The translations under genes and the position numbers were made by a program. Of a stretch of 64,000 nt of DNA, positions 19,024 through 32,574 are shown one piece after another. The DNA is from Isoetes taiwanensis (Eukaryota; Streptophyta; Lycopodiopsida; Isoetales; Isoetaceae), in assembly GCA_021234155.1 (NCBI GenBank), contig JAJEKV010000056.1:9406988-9470987 (forward strand), given 5' to 3'. Under the pieces are notes generated by a model, which was given only the letters and a program-made list of their open reading frames with translations, had not been told where the DNA came from and did no database searches. Numbering within the stretch: the stretch's first letter is position 1; each line of letters opens with the position of its first letter.

Positions 19024-20783
19024 TTTTTTAATTAAACTTTTACCATATTTAATTTTTGTGTTACAGTAGCTTCACATGACTCAAATACCGTAAAGGTCAA
19101 ATATAAGCCCTGGAATCCAACAAGGCGTTAGAGTAAATATCTTGCAATATGTTGTTTTTTGCCCTTGACATCTAAGTTCCAATTATCTTAGAGGAAAAAT
19201 AACCTTCATGAAAATCCTTAAGGGAAAAACCTTCAACAAAGTCCATTCCCCAATAGTGACCTTACACATCTTTTGTGTAAAGTACACCATTGTTATTTCC
19301 AAATAGTATACAATGTCGTCTTTTCCATAGTCTAGGTACCTTGTCAAGGTTCGACCTTGTGGTTTCCATTAAATCCATGGGCCACCACCTAATTTGGCAA
19401 ATGTGAACCATATGAAAAAACTATTTGCAAGGTTTACACCCTCAAATTTCATTTGCCATGTCATAGAGCCGAACATAACTAAATAAGAACATGTAACTAC
19501 CCATTTGCATACCTTGGGTAGTTTTCATAGATTATTTCATTTTCCACAATGGAACAATGGCCTAAATACGTTGTCTCGAGCTATGTGTAGCTTAGTGGCC
19601 ATGTGTAGCTCAGTAGCTTGTATACCCATAAAGGACACTGCATAATTCCAATTTATATAAAGTTGTAAATGCAGTGGGAGTTCTAGACCTCTCAAATCGG
19701 TCTGAGCTACCACATGTGTTGTATCTGGCATTAGTGTTTCAGCCAGCAAGGGGCTCCAGACTTTGCACAACTCTAGTAATTTGAGCTTATGCTGTGGGAG
19801 TTACAGACCTGTTAAATTGGTCTAAGCTTCCACAAATGCTGTATCTAGCTCTTGTGTTTCAGCCAGCCACAGCCTATTATATATATTTATATTTATATAT
19901 ATATATATATAGCACCTACCTCCTACCGCAGGAAGTAGAGTCCTGAATAACAAATTTAGCATGTGTAATGCTAGGTAACATAGGGTACCTAGCATTTATG
20001 CTAGGACCCTACATTACCTGTAAGCAAATAGAATTTTAAAGATAAAGTACATAACTGATATTCATACCTTAGTGGTCTTCACAGAGTTTCAAGAAGCCCA
20101 ATATTTTTATTTTCTTGAACCATAGAATTTTGTCATCATTCTGTGGCCCCAACTGAGTCATCTACAAAAAGTGCAAGTTAAAGAGTAGGAAACGATTGAT
20201 GTCAAAAGTAAAAGTAGAGAAGCAATCATGAGAAGAGTAGGTTCTCGGGTCATCTCTTTCATACACTTGTACATGAGGACTAGTTTCCTAAGCCCCAAAG
20301 TACACATGCAATCATGAGAAAAACATTCAATAAAATAGTTCAAGAAATATACATTAATAAATCAATTCAAGAGTGGTGTCACAAGGGTATTATCGTAAAG
20401 GTTATCTCATTTCATGTCCCTGTACAAGAGGACCTGGCTAAGTATATGCTCGGGTTATCTCTTTCGTACACCGGTACAAGGGGGTTAGTTTCCTAAGCCC
20501 CAAAGTACTTAAGCACTCATGAGATAAACGTTCAGCATGTTAGTTCAAGAGCAATGTATTAGTAAATCAATTCAATAGCGCTGTCAAAAAGATATAATCT
20601 AAAATGTAATCTCATTTCATGTCTCTGTACAAGAAGACTAGTTTCCTAAGCCTCAAAGTACGGAAGCAAATTTGAGATGTATTATATTCAGTCAATCAAG
20701 GGAAGTGTATTAGGTTTAGTCATCTCATGTGGACTCGGGAGGAAAGAGTTTCAAGTCCTAGAACAAGAAAACAGATGTTTCAG
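19024..20783. other. Non-coding region with short tandem repeats
   Basis: No gene recognised. A block of about 80 bp (GTGGGAGTTCTAGACCTCTC at 19674) is repeated at 19795 with divergence. From about 20240 to 20690 a unit of roughly 150-205 bp recurs, marked by TAGTTTCCTAAGCC at 20280, 20488 and 20639. Between them an AT dinucleotide run lies at 19880-19912. Confidence 0.6.
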
Positions 20784-21860
20784 AATATATACACTATCTT
20801 TCACTAGGATCTAATCTAGCTAAGATTCTACTACTAACTTGGTCCTTGACCGAAGCTAGAGAGGGTCTGTCCTGGAACTACCCAGGCTCTAATCCACGAG
20901 AGTACCACATGACTGTTCTAACAGATATTTCAATATTTTCGTATCATCAGTATTTCTTTCAATACAAAGAAAGTAGAAAGCAAAGACTTAACAAGTGAAA
21001 AGGGTACAGGGTACAGTAACTTCCCTTTATATTCATAGCAATATTTACATCTTGGTTGATCGTGATCACCGTGTAAATGTTTCATATTTGTGATGAAATT
21101 CCAACTTCTTTCATGTAAACGACAACCTAGGAAGCAAATTGGAGACAATTGGAGGAGAGAACCCGTACCTGCAGCCAATCATGCAAACGTTAGCAGTAAT
21201 CCCGGTAACGATGCAAGGGCCAAAAGGTACATTAGGTCTCTCAGTTTATCACTGATCACCAATTGTATCCTTTTGCCCTGGGAAAACATTAACAAGAAAG
21301 AGAAGGAATCTAGAAATCTTAAGTATCACAATGGAATAAACTCAAATCGAGTTTAAACAATGTAGTCAGTCAAATGCACAAAAAGAGCATTATAGATGAA
21401 CAATACTATAGCATATGGTCCAAATTAGTTCCTATCCCAATATAAACTGATATAAGTGTTTACAGGACACAATCTGTGTATCATGTCAAAGCTGTCATTT
21501 CTAGCAAAGGACACAATCTGTGTATCGTGTCAAAGCTGTCATTTCTAGCAAAGGATAAGTATAACCCTATCTCAGTAGGCAATCACCCTTTAGGCAAAAT
21601 GTTTAATTCGAATTATTATCTCCTAGCAAAATCTCAGTTTTGCCAAAGAACATTCATAGTCTCAACCTTTGGCATTTTAAGCCTCAATACTGGCATAAAG
21701 AATTATGTTCACCATATGCTAACAATTAAGCATACAATAGCATAAAGAGTGTAGACGAAATTCGAAAAGAGACAAATTTCAAAAATATGAGATGATTTTG
21801 ATTTTCAAAGTAGACGAACCAATAAACAATTTAAAAATAAGATAGAACCTGAATAGTATC
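20784..21860. repeat. 1.08-kb direct repeat, copy 2
   Basis: Second copy of 15195-16273, directly upstream of the chromovirus gag region. The similarity stops sharply at GAATAGTATC (21860). Confidence 0.85.
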
Positions 21861-21967
21861 TTTTGCACTTTAAATGTTTTGTTGATGAATTTTGTTCCCC
21901 AACTATACCAACAAAGATATATAATGCAAGAGAACAAGTAAACTAACCATATAGCCATGAATTACTT

Positions 21968-22516
21968 GTGCATGCAGCTAGAAGCACAGGATCAGCAGAG
22001 CAACAACGGCGAAACCTTAGGGAAGAGCAGAGTCCGCCAAGGCCACACCCGGCAAGGAGCCTGTATGAGGCATTTGGACCCATGACCCCAGAGGACGAAA
22101 TATCACAGATGAGGACGGACCTTGAGCAGATAAAGGCTTTCCTGACCGCACAAGCAGGAGTTGGTTCGGAGGGCAACGCTCAGCCGCCACAAGCATCAGC
22201 TCGAAAAGCAGAAAAGGACAAGAAGAGGAGCAAGAGGAGGAGGTCCCCCAGCTCGGAATCCTCCGACTCAAGCTCGGACTCAGACTCTGGCTCCGAGGAA
22301 TAGGCCGAACAAGTGCAGAACCGAAGGGAAGACAGAAGCAGGGAGACTAAAACCTCGGACTACCAGAAGAAGGTAGACTCTGCGTTGGGAAATGTATGGA
22401 AAGCCAGGAAGCTCGAGCAATTCTCAGGGGAGAACAGATCAGGTATGGAAGCAGAGGCTTGGCTCGATGAAATGAGCGAATACGGTGAACGCCTATGGCA
22501 TGAAGGACAAAGATAA
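21968..22516 (+). pseudogene. gag: Chromovirus gag, N-terminal part
   Basis: One frame carries an RS/KR-rich N-terminal region (KRSKRRRSPSSESSDSSS), an in-frame TAG at 22301, then NVWKARKLEQFSGE and [13 protein letters not shown] one-base change near 22480 moves the frame into the main gag-pol ORF. The TAG is one change from CAG. Confidence 0.7.
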
Positions 22517-25436
22517 AGGCAGGGTGGCAACAGCCAACCTGAAGGGTGCAGCACGCATTTGGTGGAAGGGTTATGCCAAGGCCCATGGCTTAAGCAGGGA
22601 TGCTTGCAGGTTCAGAAAGTTTGCTAAAGCTTTCAAGCGCCATTACGTCCCAAGAGAGCATAAGTCCAACATGATGCAGCAGTTTTATAGGTTGCAGCAA
22701 GGCAATAAATCAGTCCAGAAATATACAGAGGAATTCATGAGACTAAGGCTTTATGTGCCAAAGTTGAGTGAAAAGCATGCAGTGGAGAGCTATATTGAAG
22801 GGCTGAATGAGGATATCCGCAAGCTTGTAAGGGCAATAAATCCTAAGACAGTATCAGAAGCAGAATCCAAGGCAGTAAGCTTGCAAGGGACGGGACCTCA
22901 GAATAGCGGGCAGAGGCAGCAGTATTACCAGGACAAGGGCAAGGCAACAGGGAGCTATAGCCCTAGAGCGGCAAGCCCAGGTCCAGCTAGAGCCCCATAT
23001 GGGGGCAACCAGGGGAAGCAGCAGGAGAAGAAGCAGGTGTCCTTCAAGGACAAGCAGGATGGGTCAAACTATTCCAAGGCAGTGCGGTCCTTTTTGCAGG
23101 CAATGCCCAAGGAAAAGAGGCAGGAGTGCATAGAAAAGCAGCTTTGCTTCAGGTGTTTCCAGCCAGGCCATAGGACAGCGAACTGCCCCTATGTCATGAG
23201 TGCAGCGCTAGCGGAATTGGGAGATTGGGACACTCCATCTGACGACGACGACGAAGCAGCCCGCGACTACATTCAGGGTGAGTGTCATATCTTTGCCGCA
23301 ATAGATACAGAACAAGCGGAGAGCCAGTATCAGGTAATATCCATAATAGGGAAGGCCAAAGCCAAGTCATTCACAGTCCTGATAGATTCGGGAAGTAGCC
23401 ACAACTTTGCATCCCCAAGGATGGTCCAGATGTTGAAGCTCAAGCCGTTGAAGTCCAAGCCTAGACCCGTAGTGCTAGCAAACGGGGGAGTAAGGCAGAC
23501 AGCAGGCAAAAGGATAAACTTCGACATTGAATTGCCAGGAGTCAATGTCCAGATGGGGGCAGAGGTAATGAATATTGGAAAGTATGACCTAATCATTGGA
23601 ATGGAGTATCTTGGCCCAGCAGGAGCCCTCATTGATTGTGGAAAGCGGAAGGTGATCCTCCCAGCACCAAACGGCAAAATCATAGAGATCACAGGTAAAG
23701 AAGTTGTTCCCATTATGCAGTGCATGTCTAGTAAGCAGCTGTTCAGATGCATAAAGAGTGAACAGGTAGCATATATATTCAAGCTTGAGATTCAAGAGCC
23801 CGAATCAGAAGAAGGTAGCGAAGATAAGGGGCTCAGCAAGTTGCCCAAGCAAGTAGCGCAGTTGATCACGGAGTTCCACGATCTCTTTCCAGATGAGATC
23901 AAGCAGCTCCCTCCTTATAGGGGAGTCGAGTGTGAGATAGCACTCGTACCAGGGACGAAGCCGACAAGCAAAGCCCCATACAGAATGACGACGCAAGTGC
24001 TGACGGAGCTAAAGAAGCAATTGCAGGAGTTGCTCGACCTAGGTTTCATTAGACCTAGCGTCTCGCCGTTTGGAGCACCCATTCTTTTTGTAAAGAAGAA
24101 GGATGGTAGCTTGAGGATGTGCATAGACTACAGGCAGTTGAATAAGCACACCATCAAGAATAAATATCCGCTCCCCAGATCAGATGACTCGATGGATCAG
24201 CTCCAAGGGGCAAAGGTCTTCTCCAAAATTGACCTAAGGTCAGGCTATCACCAGATCAGAATAAAGGAGGAAGACATTCACAAGACGGCTTTCAGGACCA
24301 TATATGGGCACTATGAATTCACGGTAATGCCTTTCGGCTTATCGAATGCCCCAGCAACATTCATGAGGCTCATGAATGACATCTTCAGGGAGTTCTTGGA
24401 CACCTTTGTGATAGTGTTCTTTGATGACATTTTGGTGTACAGCAGATCCCTGGAGGAACACGTACAACATCTAAGGAGAGTGCTTGAGAAATTAAAGAGG
24501 CACCAGTTGTACGCCAAGTTGTCGAAGTGCCACTTCGCAACGGAGAGGGTGGAATACCTGGGTCATGTGATCTCAGCGGAAGGAATTTCGATGGATCCTG
24601 CCAAGATTGAAGCCGTCATTCAGTGGCCGGCACCGAGGAATGTGCATGAGGTCAGAAGTTTCCTTGGCCTAGCAGGGTACTACAGAAAGTTCGTGAAGAA
24701 CTTTGCTAAGATAGCGGCCCCGCTAACAGACTTGACGAGGGCAGAAAAGGTGAAAGATTGGGCAGACCATTGGCACAAGAAAGCTCAAGCAGGGTTTGAA
24801 TTGTTGAAGGAAGCTTTGACGACCGCCCCCGTCTTAACCCTGCCAGATCCAGAGAAAGACAAGTTGGTTGCGACAGACGCAAGTAAGATAGCCACAGGTG
24901 CAGTGCTCATGCAGGAAGACCGTGTGGTAGCGTATGATTCCAGGAAGATGAACGACGCCGAAACGCGCTACCCGACCCATGATCAGGAATTGCTTGCGAT
25001 TGTCAGGGCATTAAGAATTTGGAGGCACTACCTCTTAGGGAGGAAGTTCCAATTGGACACAGATCATCAGAGCCTCCAGTATGTATTCACGCAACCACAC
25101 CTTAACCTGAGGCAGAGAAGGTGGATGGAGTTCCTCGAAGAGTATGACTTTGATATAGTCTACAAGCCGGGGAAGCTCAACGTGGTAGCGGATGCGCTTT
25201 CAAGGCATCCCCTGACAACTAGAGTGCATTGCAATGCAGTTTCAACGCTCTCCAGCGACTTCGGGAAGAAGATTGAAGAATCCCTGCCAACGGATGCGGA
25301 ATTCAAGGAGGTATGGGAAAGCCTCTCTAGGGAGGCTAGAACAGATAAAGAACAAGAAGCCTTCAAGCATTATAAGAAGGAAGGCAACCTGTTGTATCAT
25401 AAGCATAAGTTGTGCTGCCCGAATCATCAGGGGTAA
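22485..25436 (+). CDS. pol: Chromovirus gag-pol: gag, zinc knuckle, protease, reverse transcriptase, RNase H
   Basis: A 983-codon ORF. Gag domain at its start ([29 protein letters not shown]); zinc knuckle [14 protein letters not shown]; aspartic protease [13 protein letters not shown]; reverse transcriptase with [38 protein letters not shown] and the catalytic FFDDILVYS; RNase H with [14 protein letters not shown] and TDHQSLQYV, ending VADALSRHP. All key residues of protease and polymerase are present, so the element is fairly young. The frame ends at TAA 25434 through a shift near 25415 just before integrase. Confidence 0.93.
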   Translation: MNAYGMKDKDKGRVATANLKGAARIWWKGYAKAHGLSRDACRFRKFAKAFKRHYVPREHKSNMMQQFYRLQQGNKSVQKYTEEFMRLRLYVPKLSEKHAVESYIEGLNEDIRKLVRAINPKTVSEAESKAVSLQGTGPQNSGQRQQYYQDKGKATGSYSPRAASPGPARAPYGGNQGKQQEKKQVSFKDKQDGSNYSKAVRSFLQAMPKEKRQECIEKQLCFRCFQPGHRTANCPYVMSAALAELGDWDTPSDDDDEAARDYIQGECHIFAAIDTEQAESQYQVISIIGKAKAKSFTVLIDSGSSHNFASPRMVQMLKLKPLKSKPRPVVLANGGVRQTAGKRINFDIELPGVNVQMGAEVMNIGKYDLIIGMEYLGPAGALIDCGKRKVILPAPNGKIIEITGKEVVPIMQCMSSKQLFRCIKSEQVAYIFKLEIQEPESEEGSEDKGLSKLPKQVAQLITEFHDLFPDEIKQLPPYRGVECEIALVPGTKPTSKAPYRMTTQVLTELKKQLQELLDLGFIRPSVSPFGAPILFVKKKDGSLRMCIDYRQLNKHTIKNKYPLPRSDDSMDQLQGAKVFSKIDLRSGYHQIRIKEEDIHKTAFRTIYGHYEFTVMPFGLSNAPATFMRLMNDIFREFLDTFVIVFFDDILVYSRSLEEHVQHLRRVLEKLKRHQLYAKLSKCHFATERVEYLGHVISAEGISMDPAKIEAVIQWPAPRNVHEVRSFLGLAGYYRKFVKNFAKIAAPLTDLTRAEKVKDWADHWHKKAQAGFELLKEALTTAPVLTLPDPEKDKLVATDASKIATGAVLMQEDRVVAYDSRKMNDAETRYPTHDQELLAIVRALRIWRHYLLGRKFQLDTDHQSLQYVFTQPHLNLRQRRWMEFLEEYDFDIVYKPGKLNVVADALSRHPLTTRVHCNAVSTLSSDFGKKIEESLPTDAEFKEVWESLSREARTDKEQEAFKHYKKEGNLLYHKHKLCCPNHQG

Positions 25437-26764
25437 GGAAGCTAATTCTTCATGACACGCACAACAGCCCAATAGCCGGGCATGCGGGTTTTATGAAGAC
25501 CTATTTCAAGATTCGAAGTAGTTATTTCTGGCCAGGAATGAAGAAGCAGATAGCTAGATACATTCAGGAATGCCAGTTGTGTCAGCAGACCAAAGCGGAG
25601 CAGCTTCGAATCCCAGGAGCCTTGGAGCCATTAGCGGTGCCAAACGCTAAGTGGGAGATCATCAGCATGGATTTTATAACAGGGCTCCCAAGGACAGTAA
25701 GAGGGAAGGACGCCTTGATGGTAGTGGTGGACAAGTTGTCCAAGATGGCACATTTTGTGCCTTGCAGGTCCACGGATACGGCTATGGATACAGCGAAGCT
25801 CTTCACCAAATAAATCTTTAGGCTCCATGGCATGCCAAGGGAGATCATTTCCGATAGAGATCCGAAGTTCATGAGCGCCTTTTGGCAAGATCTCTTTGCG
25901 ACAATTCAGACGAAGTTATCCTTGAGTACAGCTTATCATCCTCAGACGGATGGCCAAACGGAGCGGACCAACAGAATTTTGGAGGACATGCTACGAAACT
26001 ATGTCTGGAATAAGCAAAGTATGTGGGAAGAATTTATTCACTTGGTGGAGTTTGCATATAATAGCACCAAGCAGGAATCGTCCCAAATGTCGCCGTTTAT
26101 GATCAATTACGGCTATCAATGCCTAACTCCAGACACTTGGCACAATCCCGTGTCAAAAGTAGAAGTTTCGCAGCAGATGTTGGCCGATATGCAGCAGCTG
26201 GTGGAAGAAGTTCGAGGATATCTCCTAGCGGCAAGGAGTCGACAAAAGAGCATCGCCGACAAGCATCGAACAGTTAGGGAGTTCCAAGTTGGCGACGATG
26301 TTTGGCTGAAGATCAAGGTGAAGCAGGCGAAGCTCAGGATCGGGAATTGCAAGAAGCTTGCTCCAAGGTGGGCTGGACCTTTCAGAGTAGTCCAGAGAAT
26401 AGGTAATCAATCCTACAAGCTAGATTTGCCAGCACACCTAAAGATTCATAAGGTCTTCTACGTGAGTTTGTTGAAGAAGCATACTCCAAATCCAGACGAA
26501 GTCTTGGACACTCCAACGTTGTTGAAAATGACGGAGGAGCAGCTGGAAATAGTTCCAGAATTGATTCTTGATAAAGCTTTCAAGAAAACAAGGAGGTCGG
26601 AGTTCCTCCAATACTTGGTTAAGTGGAAACACTTACCGGTGGAAGACGCGACGTGGGTACTTAAGAAGGATCTATTAAAGCAGTACCCACAGTTTATGGA
26701 GCAATGGGACGGCAAGGTCATCTCCGAAGAAATCGGCTCAGGCATGTCGATTTGTGTAGATTAA
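25412..26764 (+). pseudogene. pol: Chromovirus integrase with C-terminal chromodomain
   Basis: One frame from 25412 to 26764 with an in-frame TAA at 25811. Order: H-H-C-C zinc domain (LHDTHNSPIAGHAGF, CQLCQQTK), catalytic core with ISMDFITGLP, IISDRDPKF and DGQTERTNRILEDML supplying D, D and E, a GPF-type tail (RWAGPFRVVQRIGNQSYKL), and a chromodomain (FLQYLVKWKHLPVEDATWV). Chromodomains guide integration toward marked heterochromatin in this group. The stop at 25811 falls between the two catalytic Asp residues. Confidence 0.9.
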
Positions 26765-27620
26765 TCCCTGTGTAGTTAAGATTAATCTTCGCATGCAACC
26801 TATGCTAGGTATGGGTTGCATGCGTTGTTACCGATGATGAGACCACTACGGTGATCTCTAGGGCGTGGTGTAATGTCAATGTAGGCATGACCGCATTTCC
26901 GCTTGGATGAGTGGAAGGTAGACTAGAAAGTTTACTTCTGTCCCACGGAAGTAGACGACCTCGAGAGAAAGGAGGTCATTCGGGAATGCATTTATAGGAA
27001 AAGCACCTCTAGCCCCATATATGCATTGATAGGAGGAATCTGGCCTTCACGCCCCATATACGGGAAGGACCTATCCTCCACGCTGGGCAACTAAAGGTGT
27101 AGGCATGAGTGGCATATAGGCATTATAGGCGCTGTCTCCTCGGCCACGATGGAAGAAGCATCCTCTTCCTATGTCGGGAGATTAGCCACGCATTCATGTA
27201 GATAGGTGGGGTGGTCACCATATAACCAAAATTTTATTAATAATTAAATGATACTAACGTAGTGTCGACCTGCAGGCCAATAGAGCGCTCCGGAGGGCAA
27301 GGAGGTCGAGCTACGAAGACTTGCAACACAAATTTTGTTGGAATGTGTTGCAACGAATGAAGAATACCTCGAACGATAATTTAAAATTCGAATAAACTAG
27401 ATTGTCGTGACAAGTGAATGATTGAATAACTTGTTTTAATGATGTTATGAATTGATAAGTTATTTCATAAGTTAATGACGTAATAATGTTCTAAAAATAT
27501 TACCTTAGGGTAATCTTAATAAATGTGTACGTATTATAGTAGTATATTGTATGTATCAGGTTGATTGCAGGTTAGGAAGATTCCAAGGTGGGGAGACCCA
27601 CGATGCTGCGGACAGCATCA
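26765..27620. other. 3' non-coding stretch of the chromovirus
   Basis: No ORF or recognised domain. Short motifs recur (CCTCTAGCCCCATATATGCA and CCTTCACGCCCCATATACGG, 27005-27062). It leads into the polypurine tract. Confidence 0.5.
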
Positions 27621-27637
27621 TTTCAAGGTGGGGAGAA
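27621..27637 (+). promoter_or_regulatory. Polypurine tract of the chromovirus
   Basis: TTCAAGGTGGGGAGAA directly before TGTGACG. The sequence AAGGTGGGGAGA also occurs 40 bp upstream (27582), so the tract is partly duplicated. Its place immediately 5' of an LTR starting with TG is the expected site of plus-strand priming. Confidence 0.8.
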
Positions 27638-29581
27638 TGTGACGTTCCAGCACAGTATACGGTCCCAGGACGTATATTGTACTACCCCGTCACGCGTACA
27701 CGCCACCCCGACTGACGTGTACGCCGACGTGTAGCCAGGTGGGTAGCCCCTAGGGGGCAACGTATAAGGTATGTGCATTTATTAATGTGCACATTTTCCA
27801 ATGTGCACATTTATTAAGGTGCACACCTTTCCATGTAGATGCATTTATGCCACCTAGCCCTTAAAGACAAGTGGGCCATTCCCAATTATCCCACATGCCT
27901 AGAGGGATAATTGGAAACCCTAGCCCTAACCCCTTGTCTATTTAGGTAGGAGAAATCCTAACTTGCCATTTTCATCCATAGGGTTCTAGAGCTCTGTTTT
28001 GGCTGCCCCAGGGGTCAAAACCGCCTCCCAGACTCTGTCTGAGCGAATTGCACCATTAGTTTCCCTTGATTCGAGCAGTTTAGCAGGATGGTCGAGTTCA
28101 GAGCAGGAGGAGCAACCCAAGGATCAGGTATTTCGTCAATTTAATAGCCTAAACCATCTTCTAGTCATTGAATCAGTAGGTTTAGGGTGAGATTCCACTG
28201 GCGTCAATTGATGCCTGGAAGTTAGAGGCTGACCAATCCAGTTGAACGATTTAAAACTTCCGTTGTTTTCTCTGATTCCACTAACAGCGGCAATTAAGCA
28301 TCGGGTTTTGCTTTGGAAGATGATGTGTACGCTAAAAAAATTCGATTAACTGTCAGGGGAATCCTCCCGGCCTTTTGCACCAGAAACAACTCTCCAGATC
28401 TTGCCACGAATCAGACTAACGGAAGAGATTTTTTGTGGAACAACTGCCTTTGCCGTAGTGGAATCATATGCATCTGGCTATGGTAGTTCAGGTTTATGGC
28501 ATTTGATGCCACGGAGTTAATTACCGCTTCCGGCAGTGGAATCTCAGCCTTAGCCTATTAAATTGCCCATAGCAGCCATCTAGATCTCTAGATACCAGAC
28601 TCTAACTAAAGAACCTAACTCTATGATATAGATTAGATCTAGTTCTTTAGTTCTTCTGTGATGTATATGGATGATGTATCTCTGTGAACTCCTTGTATTG
28701 GGAAGGGGGGTAGAGACCTCAAGCTTGGTAGTAGATGCTCCTAGATTAGCCTCTCTAGCACACTATAGATGCGGCCTGTGCACAAGAGCCACACCTGGTT
28801 GTGGGTGAAGGGGCCAGACTGGCTTACAAAGAGGTTCGTGTTCTGACTCTTGAACGATCCCTCTGGTGTGTAACGTCTGCCGGGGATCATTGGGACTAGG
28901 TCTAATGGCTTGCCACTGCGTGTGGGCAAGGCATGGGCTCGACACCCGTGGGGTGATGCATCACTCTCCAGTGGGTTCAAGTCGAATAAGGGCAGTGGCC
29001 CTCTAGTCTCCTTGAGTCAGCATGTAGATCTCTGGAGGGAGAGATCCCTACCTGCCCCATCGGAACTGGGGAGATGCAACCCAGGAGTAGCCCCTTTGGC
29101 TATGCATCCGGCGGGCTACAGTCAAGTCCCAACACTTTTCAGCCTACTCTGCAAAGTGTGCACAGGAGGGGCGGATGGAGTGGACAACCCTAAGCCATGT
29201 TCTTATGCCAGCCAAATCCATTGCCATGAATTCTGTCTGCAATGAACTCTGGAGACCCGAGCCGTCAGTCATCCCCTCGAGTCTGAGCCTTGGGTAGGAT
29301 CTCCCATATGTATTGTGCTGATCTTTGTCTATGCAGATGTTGATGGGCCACCCTTCGAGGTGGAGATGTGATGTTATTGTATACTGACATGTATGTTTAC
29401 GCTTCCGCAGCTAGGTAGGCCCTGAGGGAGACGGGGTAAATGACCCCTTCACTCTTCCCACTGGAACCCGTCACGGTTGCAGTGTCATGTGGAGGGCCCT
29501 GTATCGGCATGGAGCTGGTATGGGGGATGAACTCCTGTTTGTATACGGTGAGTGCACCGTATACGAGTAGGGGACGTCACA
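27638..29581 (+). repeat. 3' LTR of the chromovirus (1.94 kb)
   Basis: Begins TGTGACGTTCC after the polypurine tract and ends GGGGACGTCACA, so the ends form the inverted TGTGACG/CGTCACA usual for LTRs. The inner motif GTATACGGT near the start (27655) reappears as ACCGTATAC near the end. The length is in the upper range for plant Ty3 elements. With no second LTR the borders cannot be confirmed. Confidence 0.7.
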
Positions 29582-31740
29582 ATATGCCCCAGGGTCACCA
29601 AGTTAAGGGGAACAGGACTGTGCACTTGCTTGGAGCAGCGGATGAAGAGAAAATTTTGGAAAAATTTGTTTAAATTGTTTTCAAAATTTGCGTATGCACA
29701 AAGCATTATTGTATTTCTAGAATTTGATCAAGGCCATGACAGCTATAATAGGATCTCATGTTCTGCTGTAATATGTATCAAGTCTACGCTGCTAAGATGC
29801 ACATGACCTATCTTTTGTACATTGGGGCGACTTATGCTTTAAACTAGAGGTGTGGATTACGTGCGTGAGTACTTGCTGGATGGCGAGTAGTTTATGATAT
29901 AAATGACTCATGACATGCCTCACATGCTTTGAATTTTGATAATTTTGGTTTCCTTTCAATGACCATTTTTTTTCTGTGGTTCATCATGAACATTATGATT
30001 GACTTGCAGTACTGATAGAAAGATGGCAGCACAAGTTACAACAACACAAGTTACAGGGTTGTATTTGTGTTTTTGGTGCATTTTATTGGTTACAACATTC
30101 CAATAACCTGCAATAACATCATTATTTTTGCTGCTGTCTAGGTGGAACCAAAGTGTTGAAGGTAGAGGATTCAACCACTCTGCTTATAGGCCAGGATAGG
30201 TTGAAGCTAGCGAACTGCTTGCCATGGCCATTGGCACTCACCTCGCACTAATTGTGCAAAAGTAAGGTTCTCTGTCTTAATCGTCATATACCTGGTTTGA
30301 CAACGTTACATAGTAGCTTGTTTGAGAAAAATCACTTAACCTTTGCGATATAACCATTAGGTCATGAAGGTTGCAATTGTTGATGGAGTCTGAGATGGGT
30401 CTTTCACCAGGATGGTTGGTCACAACGGTTGATGGCGTATGACATGAGTCTTTCACCCGGATGGCTGGACCATGACAAATGCAAGGTATGCATATAACAC
30501 ATTGCATTTTGCAACTACATTGAGCAGTTTGATATATCTAGAAGCATTTGCTATAGGTTGCAAAAGGTGACTTGGATGGAAATATACATCAAATATTGCT
30601 TACAAATATGTTTGGAACTTTTGCAGTCATTTACACACAATATTGAAGAGGAAGTTGCAGTCTCGTGGAGGAAAGAGGACGATTTAGCATTCTTCTAAGG
30701 TGGAAGGAAATGAGGCTTCTAAGCTTGGGAGCTATAGTAAGAGACCTACTGTTATGACTCAAGAGATTCAAACTGCTATTACATCCAATTTAAAATGGCA
30801 TTTTCAAATGCCACCACTTGTACATGAATTTGGAGCTCTTTTCTTCTTTGCAGGTTGCAAAATGCAAGCCTGATGCAATAGGCATGGGAATATAGATTGC
30901 ACCTAGCAGCACTCCAGGATTATTCAGAAATATCAAAGCTGAGTGTAAAGTTGTTGGAATATTATGTTGGAATGAAGTTGTTGTAAAGTTGTTGGAATAT
31001 TATGAGTGTTGAAGGATGCCAAGAATGGTACGAACTGGATTGACGCATATAACAACAAACGCACTTCATGAATTTTAGTTCAAAAAAGTAACAAGCACAA
31101 TCCCATCTGAAAGGCCAATGCTGGATCACAATGACATAAACAAGCTATAAGGTACACTTCCAATATGATCGAAATGGTATTTGGATAAGAATTTGTTTAG
31201 AATGAGTTATTCGGTCGAATTACAAAAGTCCATTTGAGTTTATTATATTTGCAGAAATGATATTCACACAATTACAATCTTCGTTAAAGCTTTTACATAC
31301 AATGGTTTATTCAAGAGATTACTGTTCATAAGGCATTGACCGATTCATAATTTACTGTTCACACATTGACCAATAAATACGAATTCATATATTGTTCTAA
31401 ATTGGAGGAGATGCTGTGTCTGTATTTATTCATGACTTAATGATTAACTTTTCCAGAATATACCTGTGTCTGACTCAACGTTGATAGCTTATATAAATTC
31501 AAGACAGGTAACTATTTAAGATTGTTTACATGAAAGAGGCGTTGCTCTTTCCAGTTACCTTTGCCCAGAAGTGTCTCTGACATTGTGAAGGTACATGCAG
31601 AAGGTATAAATGAATACGAACATTGTTCAAGGGGAGCTAGATGATATGAGTTCCTTTGTCAGCCATAAAACCACTCATCCCAATCCAAAGGTCATCACAT
31701 GTGCTCAAGTAAATCAAACTCTTTCCAATCATGATGTTGA
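29582..31740. other. No recognisable gene
   Basis: About 2.2 kb of moderately AT-rich sequence without an ORF over about 80 codons that looks coding. A short tandem repeat (GGTTGATGGCGTATGACATG, related unit at 30377) lies at 30376-30475. Some GT/AG-flanked stretches could be exons of a decayed gene, but I cannot assign them. Confidence 0.5.
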
Positions 31741-32574
31741 AGTAATTTGACCTTGACCATTCAGGCCATTCCGGACGATTTGGCAGGGTCGATTTGCCAT
31801 TCCGGAGCCTCCCCGGTGCCCGAACGACAAAACACTACGGTTTCTACAAGGGCCTCGGGGCGCCCATGGTTTGACAAGTTCTCCGGACCCGATCTGGAAT
31901 CTTTTGGGCCTTCCGAAGAGGGGCCCCTCGAGCGGAAGATCCAACGGTCGGATAGGGGAACGGGCTCGGGGAGGGTGGTCATTAGCGTCTGACCCCAGGG
32001 GGAGCGCCGCCAGAAGGGCTGCCTCGGGGAACTTTTTGGATCCGCCTCACGGGGTCCGGACTCTCCCCTCTTGTGAGGGATCCCCCGCAAGGTCCGGCCT
32101 CGTTTGACTTGGGGAAGGGTGCCAGCTCGGTTGCCCTGCAACGGGCTGCCCCGACCGTTCTAATGCTAACCCTTTGATCTAGACCTTCTCCGAAAATTCC
32201 GAAAATTGGGCCGTGTGCGGGAGATGAATTAGGGATCCAGCTGGCAAAAAATCAGAATTTATTTTCGTACAATGCATTAATTGCGAATTTATGAATGTCT
32301 TGCCACTGCAAAAGCGCCCCCCGACTTCTACTTGCCACATCGGGAGGAAGACAGGATCAAACTCCGCTCCGTCAGTTCCCCTTGCTCTGTATTCTCGACT
32401 GCAGCTTCTCGGCCAGGTCCCAAGTGCAACAGACCAAGTCTCAGCCCCCAAAACGCAAACCCTTCTAGAACCTGGCAATCCACAGGGTTTACGTTTTGGA
32501 GGTGCTCTCCTTGTAAGATTCGGCCGGGACCTTGCGTCGTGACTTGACGTGGAGTGGGGGTGTTGACGCCAGAG

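Larger units (their letters stand above)
21968..29581 (+). mobile_element. Ty3 chromovirus, 5' truncated, with polypurine tract and 3' LTR
   Basis: Gag, protease, reverse transcriptase, RNase H, integrase and chromodomain occur in the Ty3 order from 21968 to 26764, followed by a long non-coding stretch, a polypurine tract (27621-27637) and an LTR. I found no copy of the LTR start (TGTGACGTTCCAGC) upstream of gag, nor a clear primer-binding site, so the 5' end seems lost or replaced at the direct repeat that ends at 21860. Confidence 0.8.

Noticed and set aside
15195-21860. The two 1.08-kb direct repeats as LTRs of one retroelement
   Set aside because: Their ends are not TG/CA, there is no primer-binding site or polypurine tract at the inner borders, and the DNA between them holds no gag or pol.
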